Source: Actinosynnema sp042752395
GTDB lineage: Bacteria > Actinomycetota > Actinomycetes > Mycobacteriales > Pseudonocardiaceae
Direction: 5' to 3'
NCBI RefSeq assembly: GCF_042752395.1
Contig: NZ_JBHYXZ010000008.1
Coordinates: 1 to 64,000, forward strand
Length of the DNA stretch: 64,000 nucleotides
The translations under genes and the position numbers were made by a program. Below are positions 48,492 to 55,886 of the stretch, in pieces; position 1 is the first letter of the stretch; each line of letters opens with the position of its first letter. The notes under the pieces were generated by a model. It was not told where the DNA came from and searched no databases. It was given only the letters and a program-made list of their open reading frames with translations.

Positions 48492-49644
48492 GCTCGCGGG
48501 CGCGGGACCGGCGCGCCAGCAGCACCGCGGGCACCATCAGCGCGATCACGAACGCCACGAAGCCCAGCGAGATCGACAGGTTGCTCACGTGCGCGAGACC
48601 GCCGACCACCGGCGGGCCGAGCAGGAAACCGGTGTAGGCGACCGTCGTCACCAGGCCGATCTCCCGTTCGCCGCCCGTGCCGTCGGCGCGCTTGCCCGCG
48701 TCGCCGGCCAGGTCCATGATCACCGGGAAGGCGAACGCCAGGCCCAGGCCGGCGAGGCCGAACCCGACGTAGCCGACCGCGGGCAACGGCACCAGCACCG
48801 CCAGCGCCAGGCCCGTCGCCGCCACCACCGCGCCCGAGGCCAGCAGCCGGTACGGGCCGAACCGGCGTTGCGCGGGCTCGCCGAGCAGGCGGGCGACGGC
48901 CATCGCGATGGAGAACCCGGCGTACGCCGCCGCGGCGGCCGCCTCACCGACACCGCGCTCGTTGACGAAGAACAGCGCCGACCAGTCCGACGCCGCGCCC
49001 TCCGCGATCGCCGAGAACAGCGTGATGGTCGCGAGCAGCCACAACAACGGCCGCTTGAGGACCGGGCGGTCGTCCCGGACGGCGCCGGGGGTCTCCCCGG
49101 TCTCGCCCGGCACGGCCCTGATCACCCACGCCATCGCGACCGCGCCGATCACCGCGACCGTGACGAGGTGGCGGGTCAGGCCCCACCCCGCGCCCGCCGC
49201 GGCCGCCGCGCCCAGCGACCCCACCAGGCCGCCGACGCTGAAACCCGCGTGGAACTGCGGCATCAGCGGCCGGTCCAGGCTGCGGGTCACGGCCACCGCG
49301 GCGACGTTCATGCCGACGTCGATCGACGCGCCGCACGAGCCGAGCGCGAACAGCACGAGCCCCAGCTGGAACGGCGTGTCGGCGAGCGTGAGCGACGGCA
49401 CGGCGACCACGGTGACCGCCGCCCCGGCCAGGACCAGCTTCCGCGCGCCCACCCGGGCGCAGACGCGCGCCGCGAACGGCGCCGTCACCGCCAGGCCGAC
49501 GCTCGCGCCGAACAGGGCGAGGCCGAGCGTGGCCTCGGTCGCGCCGACCTGCGCGGCCAACGCGGGCATGCGCGCGGCCCAGGACAGGAACAGCGCCCCG
49601 TTGAACAGGAACACCGCGAAGACGGCGAGGCGTGGCGTGGGCAT
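48457..49644 (-). CDS. MFS transporter
   Basis: A 395-residue major-facilitator protein with 12 predicted spans. The TM2-3 loop motif is FAARVCARVGARK, and the N-terminus reads VFAVFLFNGALFLSWAARMPAL, typical of the fucose-permease/YbjJ-like group. The central loop is charged. ATG 49644. A LacI-family gene is divergent across 62 bp and may regulate it in response to a sugar or sugar-like inducer. The substrate is unknown. Confidence 0.85.
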   Translation of the reverse strand: MPTPRLAVFAVFLFNGALFLSWAARMPALAAQVGATEATLGLALFGASVGLAVTAPFAARVCARVGARKLVLAGAAVTVVAVPSLTLADTPFQLGLVLFALGSCGASIDVGMNVAAVAVTRSLDRPLMPQFHAGFSVGGLVGSLGAAAAAGAGWGLTRHLVTVAVIGAVAMAWVIRAVPGETGETPGAVRDDRPVLKRPLLWLLATITLFSAIAEGAASDWSALFFVNERGVGEAAAAAAYAGFSIAMAVARLLGEPAQRRFGPYRLLASGAVVAATGLALAVLVPLPAVGYVGFGLAGLGLAFAFPVIMDLAGDAGKRADGTGGEREIGLVTTVAYTGFLLGPPVVGGLAHVSNLSISLGFVAFVIALMVPAVLLARRSRARELTRRGASPTRP

Positions 49645-49654
49645 GGTCCGAGTG

Positions 49655-49706
49655 TGAACTAGAGCGCTTCAGAACGTCCATCCGATTACCTGGTTACGCT
49701 CACCAC
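49655..49706. promoter_or_regulatory. Divergent MFS/LacI control region
   Basis: AGCGCT (49664-49669), a core typical of LacI-family operators, sits in an imperfect dyad 20 bp before the MFS start. TACGCT (49695-49700), six bases before GTG 49707, is a likely -10 element for a leaderless LacI mRNA. Confidence 0.4.
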
Positions 49707-50762
49707 GTGGACCGCCCTCGCAAACCGACGCTCGACACGGTGGCCGGCGTGGTCGGCGTGTCGCGCGCCACGGTGTCCAACGCGTACAACCGGCCGGACC
49801 AGCTCTCCGCCGCGTTGCGCGAGCGGATCCTGGAGACGGCGGCGTCCCTCGGCTACGCGGGGCCCGACCCGGTGGCGCGCAGCCTGGCGACCAGGCACAG
49901 CGCCGCCGTCGGGTTCATGCTCGGCCAGGGGCTGTCGGCGTCGTTCGCGGACCCGGCGCTGTCGATCGTGCTGGACGGGCTCGCGTCGACCGTGGACGGG
50001 CACGACCACTGCCTGGTGCTGATGCCGGGGCGGGACAAGGGCGGGCCGCGGCCGGAGACGGTGGCGCGGGCGCAGGCCGACGTCGTGGTGGCGTACTCGC
50101 TGCCGGACGACGCCCCCGCGCTGGCGGCCGTGCGGGCGCGCGGGCTGCCGATGGTCGTGATCGACCAGCCCGTGCTGCCGGACACGGCGCGCGTGGAGGT
50201 GGACGACTACGGCGGTGCGCGGCTGGCGGCGTCGTCGTTGTGGGACTCGGGGCACCGGCGGTTCGGCGTGGTGACGTTCGCGCTGCACCCGGACGGGCGC
50301 AACGGGCCGGTGACGCCCGAGCGGCTGGCGTCCACGTCGTTCCGCGTGACGCGGGACCGGCTGCACGGGTACCTCGACGTGACGGGCGCGGGCACGCCGG
50401 TCTGGGAGTGCGCGGCGAGCAGCCGTGAACTGGGCCGTGCGGGCGCGCGGGCGTTGCTCTCCGGCTCGCCCCGACCCACGGCGCTGCTGTGCGCTTCGGA
50501 CGAATTGGCGTTCGGCGCGCTCCAGGCGGTGCGCGACCTCGGGCTGCGCGTGCCCGACGACGTGTCCGTCATCGGCTTCGACGACGTGCCGGCAGCCGCC
50601 CACTCGGATCCGCCGTTGACTACGGTGCGTCAACCCCTGGCCGAGAAAGGCCGTCAGGCGGGCGAACTGGCGCTCCGACTGCTGGACGGCGGCAGACCGG
50701 GCGAGCCGACCAGAGTGGCGGTAACCCTCGTCGCGCGCGACTCGACGGCCGCACAAAAGTGA
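49707..50762 (+). CDS. LacI-family transcriptional regulator
   Basis: A 351-residue regulator. The HTH is LDTVAGVVGVSRATVSNAYN (residues 8-27). The effector domain contains HCLVLMPGRDKGGPRPE and DDVSVIGFDDVPAAAHSDPPLTTVRQP. Unlike most LacI proteins it has a short insertion around FALHPDGRNGPVTPERLAST. It should control the divergent MFS gene. GTG 49707 is chosen because it fits both the family N-terminus and the close -10 element; an upstream in-frame ATG at 49632 would read through the MFS start. Confidence 0.85.
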   Translation: MDRPRKPTLDTVAGVVGVSRATVSNAYNRPDQLSAALRERILETAASLGYAGPDPVARSLATRHSAAVGFMLGQGLSASFADPALSIVLDGLASTVDGHDHCLVLMPGRDKGGPRPETVARAQADVVVAYSLPDDAPALAAVRARGLPMVVIDQPVLPDTARVEVDDYGGARLAASSLWDSGHRRFGVVTFALHPDGRNGPVTPERLASTSFRVTRDRLHGYLDVTGAGTPVWECAASSRELGRAGARALLSGSPRPTALLCASDELAFGALQAVRDLGLRVPDDVSVIGFDDVPAAAHSDPPLTTVRQPLAEKGRQAGELALRLLDGGRPGEPTRVAVTLVARDSTAAQK

Positions 50763-50776
50763 TCCACATCACTTTT
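50755..50776. terminator. Hairpin at the LacI stop, also a Crp-like dyad
   Basis: AAAAGTGA (50755-50762) and TCACTTTT (50769-50776) form an 8-bp stem with a T run, overlapping the TGA stop. The same bases read GTGA-N6-TCAC, the Crp-type consensus. A terminator is the simpler reading. Confidence 0.5.
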
Positions 50777-50887
50777 CGGCCATCTTGATCACCCTTCCGG
50801 CGGGAACCGGAAACGCGACGAGTCTTCCGGACGATGTGTCCGGTGGGGCGGCCACACTGCTACGCCGCGTGGTCAACAGCCCCTCCA

Positions 50888-50960
50888 GCCTCCGTAGCTC
50901 AGTGGAGAGAGCGAGGGACTTCTAATCCCGAGGTCGCAGGTTCGAATCCTGCCGGGGGCG
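50888..50960 (+). tRNA. tRNA-Arg(TCT)
   Basis: All arms can be drawn. The acceptor stem is GCCTCCG with CGGGGGC (one T-G pair), the D-arm GCTCAGTGGAGAGAGC, the anticodon loop CTTCTAA (anticodon TCT, Arg) and the T-arm GCAGGTTCGAATCCTGC. The discriminator is G, and no CCA is encoded. A strong hairpin terminator follows at 50992. The gene appears intact and free of an integrated element. Confidence 0.93.
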
Positions 50961-50991
50961 CAGTAGAGCACCGATGATCGACGGCTTGGGC

Positions 50992-51037
50992 GGCCGGCAC
51001 TCCAGGACACCCCACGGGTGTGAGTGCCGGCCGTTTT
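50992..51037 (+). terminator. Terminator of tRNA-Arg
   Basis: GGCCGGCACT (50992-51001) pairs perfectly with AGTGCCGGCC (51023-51032), followed by GTTTTG. Confidence 0.8.
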
Positions 51038-51111
51038 GGCTGTTCAGGGGACGTTCGAGCGCCGGGGCGGCGGGCGAGCCCAAAAAATCTCGAAGAAGTT
51101 CGGGTCCGTGT

Positions 51112-51138
51112 TGTCGGATCGGGCCGGTCGCGTTCGTA
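51112..51138 (+). promoter_or_regulatory. Candidate ECF-type promoter of the YCII-sigma operon
   Basis: TGTCGG (51112-51117) and CGTA (51135-51138), 17 bp apart, resemble the TGTCG / CGT elements used by ECF sigma factors of this type. It lies about 95 bp before the YCII start and would allow autoregulation. Judged by eye. Confidence 0.4.
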
Positions 51139-51230
51139 GCAGGGGTGAGGCCGCCCGCGAGGGGCGGCGCCGAGGGTCGGGGCGCGACCATGGGGTCGAC
51201 GCCCCCGACGTCCGCAGGAGGGATCCAGCG

Positions 51231-51554
51231 ATGCAGTACCTGGTTTCGGTGATCGACGACAAGAGCAACCCCGGCCGCACGGACCGGCAGCCCGCCATCA
51301 GCGAGTTCAACGAACGGCTGATCGCCGAGGGCCACTGGGTGTTCGCGGGCGGGCTCGCGGACACCGAGGCGGCCACGGTGGTGGACAACCGGGGTGAGGA
51401 GCCGGTGTTCAGCGACGGGCCGTTCGTGGAGTCCAAGGAGTACCTCGCGGGCGTCTGGGTGTGGGAGGCCCCCGACCTGGACGTGGCGCTCAGGCTCGCC
51501 GCCGAGGCGTCCAGGGTGTGCGACCGCAAGATCGAGGTCCGGCCGTTCCGGTGA
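51231..51554 (+). CDS. YCII-related (DGPF-domain) protein
   Basis: A 107-residue ferredoxin-like dimeric protein of the YCII/DGPF family. The hallmark FSDGPFVESKEYLAGVWV is at about residues 62-79, with EFNERLIAEGHWVFAGGL earlier. The family is almost always encoded beside ECF41/ECF42 sigma factors and may sense or process their signal. ATG 51231 follows AGGAGGGATCC. Its TGA overlaps the GTG of the sigma gene (GTGA), so the two are tightly coupled. Confidence 0.88.
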   Translation: MQYLVSVIDDKSNPGRTDRQPAISEFNERLIAEGHWVFAGGLADTEAATVVDNRGEEPVFSDGPFVESKEYLAGVWVWEAPDLDVALRLAAEASRVCDRKIEVRPFR

Positions 51555-52777
51555 ACGACGTCGAGGAGGCGGTGACCCGCGCCCACCGCGACGAGTGGGC
51601 GCGGGTGGTGGCCGCCCTCGCCAAGCGCTTCGGCGACCTGGACGTCGCCGAGGAGGCGGCGGCCGAGGCGTTCGCGACCGCGGTCGAGCGGTGGCGGGCC
51701 GACGGTGTGCCGCCCAACCCCGGCGCGTGGCTCACCACCACGGCCACCCACAAGGCGATCGACCGCATCCGGCGCGAGAGCAGGCGCGAGGACAAGCACA
51801 AGGAGGCACGGATGGCGCACGACGACGACCCGCCCGAGCCCCTCGGCGTCATCGACGACGACCGGCTCCGGCTGATCTTCACGTGCTGCCACCCGGCGTT
51901 GGCGGTGGAAGCGCGCCTCGCGCTGACGCTGCGCATGGTCGGCGGCCTGACCGTGCCCGAGATCGCCCGCGCCTTCCTGATGACCGAGGGCGCCGTCGGA
52001 CAGCGGATCACCCGGGCGAAGGCCAAGATCAAGGCCGCCGGCATCCCGTACCGGGTGCCGTCCGCCGAGGACCTCCCGGCCCGCGTCGGCGGTGTGCTCG
52101 CCGTGCTGTTCCTGGTCTTCAACGAGGGCTACCTGGCCACCGGTCCCGACACCGACCCGGTGCGCCACGACCTGACCGCCGAGGCGATCCGGCTCACCCG
52201 CCTGATCCGGACCCTCCTGCCCCGGGACGGCGAAGTCGCCGGGCTGCTGGCGCTGATGCTGCTCACCGAGGCCCGCCGCACGGCCCGCGTCTCGGCCAGC
52301 GGCGAGCTGGTCGCCCTCGGCGAGCAGGACCGGGGCGCCTGGGACGCGGACCTGATCGCCGAGGGGCACCGGCTGGTGCGCGAACGCCTGGCCGCCGGGG
52401 TGGCCCCGGGCCGCTACCAGATCCTCGCCGCGATCAACGCCGTGCACACGTCCGCCCGCGACATCCGCGACACCGACTGGTCGCAGGTCCTCGCCCTCTA
52501 CGACCAGCTCGTCCGCCTCGACCGCTCCCCGATCGTCGCGCTCAACCGGGCCGTCGCGGTGGCCGAGCTGGACGGCCCGGAGGTGGCGCTGGCGGCCGTG
52601 GACCGGCTCGAACCCCGGCTGGCCGGCTACCACGCCTTCCACGCCACCCGCGCCGACCTGCTGCGCCGGCTCGGCCGGGGCCGGGAGTCGCGGGCGGCCT
52701 ACGACCGGGCGATCGAGCTGGCCGGCAACACGGCGGAGACCGCCTACCTGACCCGCCGCCGCGACCAACTGGGGTAG
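51551..52777 (+). CDS. ECF42-group RNA polymerase sigma factor with C-terminal extension
   Basis: A 408-residue sigma factor. Sigma-2 (about 10-85) includes AEEAAAEAFATAVERW and PGAWLTTTATHKAIDRIRRE. Sigma-4 (about 110-165) has VGGLTVPEIARAFLMTEGAVGQRITRAKAKI. The long C-terminal domain (about 170-408) with FLVFNEGYLATGPD and TPR-like helices is specific to the ECF42 group (DUF6596), in which it is needed for activity. No anti-sigma gene is present, as usual for this group. Its regulon is unknown. Confidence 0.88.
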   Translation: MNDVEEAVTRAHRDEWARVVAALAKRFGDLDVAEEAAAEAFATAVERWRADGVPPNPGAWLTTTATHKAIDRIRRESRREDKHKEARMAHDDDPPEPLGVIDDDRLRLIFTCCHPALAVEARLALTLRMVGGLTVPEIARAFLMTEGAVGQRITRAKAKIKAAGIPYRVPSAEDLPARVGGVLAVLFLVFNEGYLATGPDTDPVRHDLTAEAIRLTRLIRTLLPRDGEVAGLLALMLLTEARRTARVSASGELVALGEQDRGAWDADLIAEGHRLVRERLAAGVAPGRYQILAAINAVHTSARDIRDTDWSQVLALYDQLVRLDRSPIVALNRAVAVAELDGPEVALAAVDRLEPRLAGYHAFHATRADLLRRLGRGRESRAAYDRAIELAGNTAETAYLTRRRDQLG

Positions 52778-52782
52778 CCCGG

Positions 52783-54057
52783 TCACACCGGGCGGGCGGA
52801 ACGGCAGCTCGCGGCCGGGCAGCCCCACGTCACGCCGGTCGAGCCGACCGTGACCAGGGCGGCGTGGACGAGGAAGCGGTCGCGCTTGGTGCGTTCGTCC
52901 AGGGCGGCGCACTGGCACGGGGCGTCGGCCTCGACCGGTTCGTCGTGCGCCAGGCCCATGTAGCCCAACGGGACGCCCAGGCCCTCGGCGATGTCGGTCA
53001 ACGTCTGGTAGGACTCGACCTTCGCCCCGGACAGCACGCGGTCCACGTCGTCGTGCGGTTGGCCGGTCAGCGCGGCGATCCGGTCGCGCGGCACGCCGTG
53101 GTGGGTCAGCAGCCGGTACACCGCGGTGATGTCGCGCAACGCCAACGCCTCCCGCATCTCGTCCAGCTCCCACACGTCGGGCAGGTCGGGCCGCTCGCGC
53201 GTCGGCCGCACGGCGCGCTCCTCGACGGCCGGTCCGGGCGCGGTGGCGGCGAGCCACTCGGACCACGCCCACTCCGGTTCCGCGGCGCGGACCGCCGCGC
53301 GCGGGTCGGCGGCCGACAGCGCCACACCGCGCACGGCGTCGCGGAACCGGTGCGGCACGGCGGTCGAGTCCGGGATGCCGCACGCCGATCCGCTCAGGAT
53401 CGCGGCCACCGCGCCGCTCGGTGGACCGCCCCGCCAGTACAGCTCCAGCACGTCCCCGACGACGATCCCGTCCAGCCACGCGGCCCCGCGCCACAGCGGC
53501 AGCCGGCGCAGCACGCCGCTCATCAGGTCCGCCGGCACCGGGGCGCGCGGCGCGGACTCGCGCGGGTCCAGGTCGGCGCTCAGCGCCAGGTCGACCGGCA
53601 GACCGGCGGCCACGCACCGCCGCCAGCGCTCCCGGGTGACGCCGAGCAGGCGCACCTCCCCGTCGGCCGAACGCAGGTCCAGGTGGTCGCGCCGGGGCCG
53701 CACGCGCAGGCCCGGCACGCCGCGGACCCGGTCGCCCACGACCACCGGCAGCACCTCGGCCAGCAGGTGCTCCAGCGCGGCGTCGTGCACGCGCAGGCCG
53801 AGCGACTTCGCGTCCGGCCGCACCCGGACGACCAGGGACGTCGGCCGCAGCGGGTGGCCGCGCCGCCGCATGCCGGCCATGGTGCGGTTGGCGGCCTGGA
53901 GCACCGCCGCCTCCAGCCGGCGCTGGCCCGGCGTGCGGGCGCACGGCACCGACGAACCTGGCTCGACACCCGCGTCACCGCGTTGCCTGCGCACCATGTT
54001 CGGCGTCTCTCCGGTGCACCAGTAGCGCTTGAGCAGGTGCGGGGAGCTTGTCGACAC
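52783..54057 (-). CDS. Uncharacterised Cys-containing protein with XRE-like HTH
   Basis: A 424-residue protein. GTG 54057 stands five bases after GGAGG; a later ATG at 53997 would drop a conserved-looking YWCTGETPNM. Residues 60-280 contain no domain I recognise (SLVVRVRPDAKSLGLRVHDA, LPLWRGAAWLDGIVVGDVLE). A helix-turn-helix lies near 320-390 (LLTHHGVPRDRIAALTGQ, VESYQTLTDIAEGLGVPLGYM). The C-terminus has C-x-C and C-x4-C pairs (APCQCAAL, WGCPAASCRS) that could bind a metal. It may be a ligand-responsive regulator. It is convergent with the sigma factor gene. Confidence 0.6.
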   Translation of the reverse strand: MSTSSPHLLKRYWCTGETPNMVRRQRGDAGVEPGSSVPCARTPGQRRLEAAVLQAANRTMAGMRRRGHPLRPTSLVVRVRPDAKSLGLRVHDAALEHLLAEVLPVVVGDRVRGVPGLRVRPRRDHLDLRSADGEVRLLGVTRERWRRCVAAGLPVDLALSADLDPRESAPRAPVPADLMSGVLRRLPLWRGAAWLDGIVVGDVLELYWRGGPPSGAVAAILSGSACGIPDSTAVPHRFRDAVRGVALSAADPRAAVRAAEPEWAWSEWLAATAPGPAVEERAVRPTRERPDLPDVWELDEMREALALRDITAVYRLLTHHGVPRDRIAALTGQPHDDVDRVLSGAKVESYQTLTDIAEGLGVPLGYMGLAHDEPVEADAPCQCAALDERTKRDRFLVHAALVTVGSTGVTWGCPAASCRSARPV

Positions 54058-54287
54058 GAGAACCTCCGCGGACGCCGCCCGGTCGACGCACCGGGCTCGC
54101 GGCACCGAGCCCCGGGAACCGGCGGACATGCGGGCACGTCGCTCGAACGCGCTCTGGAGGCACCCACTCCATCCGGGTCAGGAGGAGCCTCGGTGGCAGC
54201 CGCACCTGCCAGGTCACGAAACTACAACATCGCGGATGGCCGACGGGGCATGGTCACTCGAAGGTGCGAACTCCTCGGTTTTCGCCC

Positions 54288-55079
54288 TCAGCGCTTGCGG
54301 CCGACGGCGGCCAGCCCGGCGAACCGCTCCGGGTGCTCGTCCACGTCCTCCGGCGAGGCGGGCCGCCACAGCGGCAGGTGCACGACGCCGGGCTCGACCA
54401 GCTCGTAGCCCTCGAACAACGCCTCGACCTCGGCCTTGGACCGCATCGTCATCGGGGTCGCGGTCCGCCGCCGGTACAGGTCGGTGTGCTCGTCGGCCTG
54501 GGCGTCCTGGCCGTCGTGGGTGGCGTGCGAGAGGACCAGGTAGCTGCCGGGCGCGACGGCGTCGCGGTAGGCGGCGATGATCTTCGCCGGGTCGTCCTGC
54601 ACGAAGTGCAGCACCGCGACCATCATCACCGCGACCGGCCGGTCGAAGTCGAGCAGGTCGGTGACGGCGGCCTGGGCCAGCACGTCGTCCGGGTGGCGCA
54701 GGTCGTCCAGGACGACCGCGGTCCGGGGGTCGTCGCCGAGGATCGTGCGGCTGTACGTCACCGCGATGGGGTCGTTGTCGACGTAGACCACGCACGAGCG
54801 CGGGTCGGCGTCGCGGGCGACCTCGTGCACGTTGCCGACGGTCGGGATGCCGGAGCCGAGGTCGAGGAACTGGGTCACGCCCCGCGCCACGCAGAACTGC
54901 ACGGCCCGGCGCAGGAACGCCCGGTTGGCCTGCATGATCAGCGGCAGCTCCGGCCACATCGAGATCGCCTGCTCGGCCATCTCCCGGTCGACCGCGAAGT
55001 TGTGCGCGCCGCCGAGGTAGTAGTCGTACACGCGTGCGGCGCTCGGCCTGGTGAGATCGATGTCCGGTCGCTCGGCCAC
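54288..55079 (-). CDS. SAM-dependent methyltransferase (DUF574 family)
   Basis: A 263-residue protein of the DUF574 family found widely in actinomycetes. The N-terminal tag is IDLTRPSAARVYDYYLGGAHNF. The SAM-binding site is FLDLGSGIPTVGNVHEVAR, followed by VVYVDNDPIAVTYSR. VAVMMVAVLHFVQDDPAKI marks the end of the Rossmann core. The substrate is unknown. GTG 55079 follows AGGAG. It is divergent from the LexA-box gene, whose control region it shares (55080-55247). Confidence 0.85.
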   Translation of the reverse strand: MAERPDIDLTRPSAARVYDYYLGGAHNFAVDREMAEQAISMWPELPLIMQANRAFLRRAVQFCVARGVTQFLDLGSGIPTVGNVHEVARDADPRSCVVYVDNDPIAVTYSRTILGDDPRTAVVLDDLRHPDDVLAQAAVTDLLDFDRPVAVMMVAVLHFVQDDPAKIIAAYRDAVAPGSYLVLSHATHDGQDAQADEHTDLYRRRTATPMTMRSKAEVEALFEGYELVEPGVVHLPLWRPASPEDVDEHPERFAGLAAVGRKR

Positions 55080-55204
55080 GGCTCGCTCCTTCCCCCGGAC
55101 GCAGCTTAGGCGCTGCGCCGGACGGCGTTCGCGCGGTGCGGGACCGATCCCGTCCGACCTGCGGATACCCCGTTCAGCGCCCGCGCTTTGTCGGACCCCG
55201 GCGG

Positions 55205-55225
55205 TAGAATCGAACACGAGTTCGA
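55205..55225 (+). promoter_or_regulatory. LexA (SOS) box with overlapping -10 element
   Basis: TCGAAC-ACGA-GTTCGA (55210-55225) matches the actinobacterial LexA consensus TCGAAC-N4-GTTCGA at all fixed positions. TAGAAT (55205-55210) is a good -10 hexamer that touches the box, so LexA would cover the start of transcription. The following gene begins at 55248 after a GGGGAG ribosome-binding site. Confidence 0.85.
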
Positions 55226-55247
55226 TCGCGCGCGAGGGGAGCTTGCC

Positions 55248-55877
55248 GTGGAGCCGATCAGCGTCACCGCCCTGTCCTTCACCGAGTACGTCATGAGCGG
55301 CCAGCGTGGCCGGATCAGCATCGTGTCCGAGCAGCGGCGGATCTACCTGTCGTCGGAGCAGTGGGTGGCGGGCTTCTACAACCCGATGCGCGACGCCATG
55401 CGCCGGGCGGCGAACTCGCCGGACCCGGCCGCGGAGCTGGACAAGGCGGTCGAGGCGGCGCACCGGCAGCCGCGGGCCGGCCAACCGCGGGCGTACGAGG
55501 AGCTGCGGGAGGGCTTCCTGCCCTGGCTGCGGGCCACGAGGGCGACCGGCGTGCCGACGGGCGCGGCCCGGTGGCAGGCGGGCGACCTCGCGCTGCGGGT
55601 CCGGCCGCACCTCGGCCTGCGCCGGCCGGACGGGTCGCGGTCGGCGGTGCTGGTGTACGTCAAGGAGACGCCGATGACGCAGGAGGCGGCGAACGTCGGG
55701 CTGCGCATCCTCCAGCAGACCCTCGCCGACACGCTGCCGGGCGCGGAGCCGCTCGTGCTCGACGCGCGGCGCGGCCGGGCGTTCCGGATGTCGCGGCGGA
55801 CGAACCTCGCGAAGCTCGACGCGTTGATCGCGGCCGAGGCGGCGGGGTACGTCGTGCACTGGCGGATGAGCGCCTGA
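55248..55877 (+). CDS. Uncharacterised protein under a LexA box
   Basis: A 209-residue soluble protein. GTG 55248 is six bases after GGGGAG. The N-terminus (ISVTALSFTEYVMSGQRGRI) is followed by a helical part (WVAGFYNPMRDAMRRAANS) and then a basic segment. Residues about 120-155 read DLALRVRPHLGLRRPDGSRS and then AVLVYVKET; the D...(x)K spacing faintly recalls PD-(D/E)XK nucleases, but this is only a visual resemblance. It ends in a second alpha/beta part (GLRILQQTLADTLPGAEPLVLD). No family recognised. The SOS box predicts induction after DNA damage. Confidence 0.75.
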   Translation: MEPISVTALSFTEYVMSGQRGRISIVSEQRRIYLSSEQWVAGFYNPMRDAMRRAANSPDPAAELDKAVEAAHRQPRAGQPRAYEELREGFLPWLRATRATGVPTGAARWQAGDLALRVRPHLGLRRPDGSRSAVLVYVKETPMTQEAANVGLRILQQTLADTLPGAEPLVLDARRGRAFRMSRRTNLAKLDALIAAEAAGYVVHWRMSA

Positions 55878-55886
55878 CCCGGGTGG

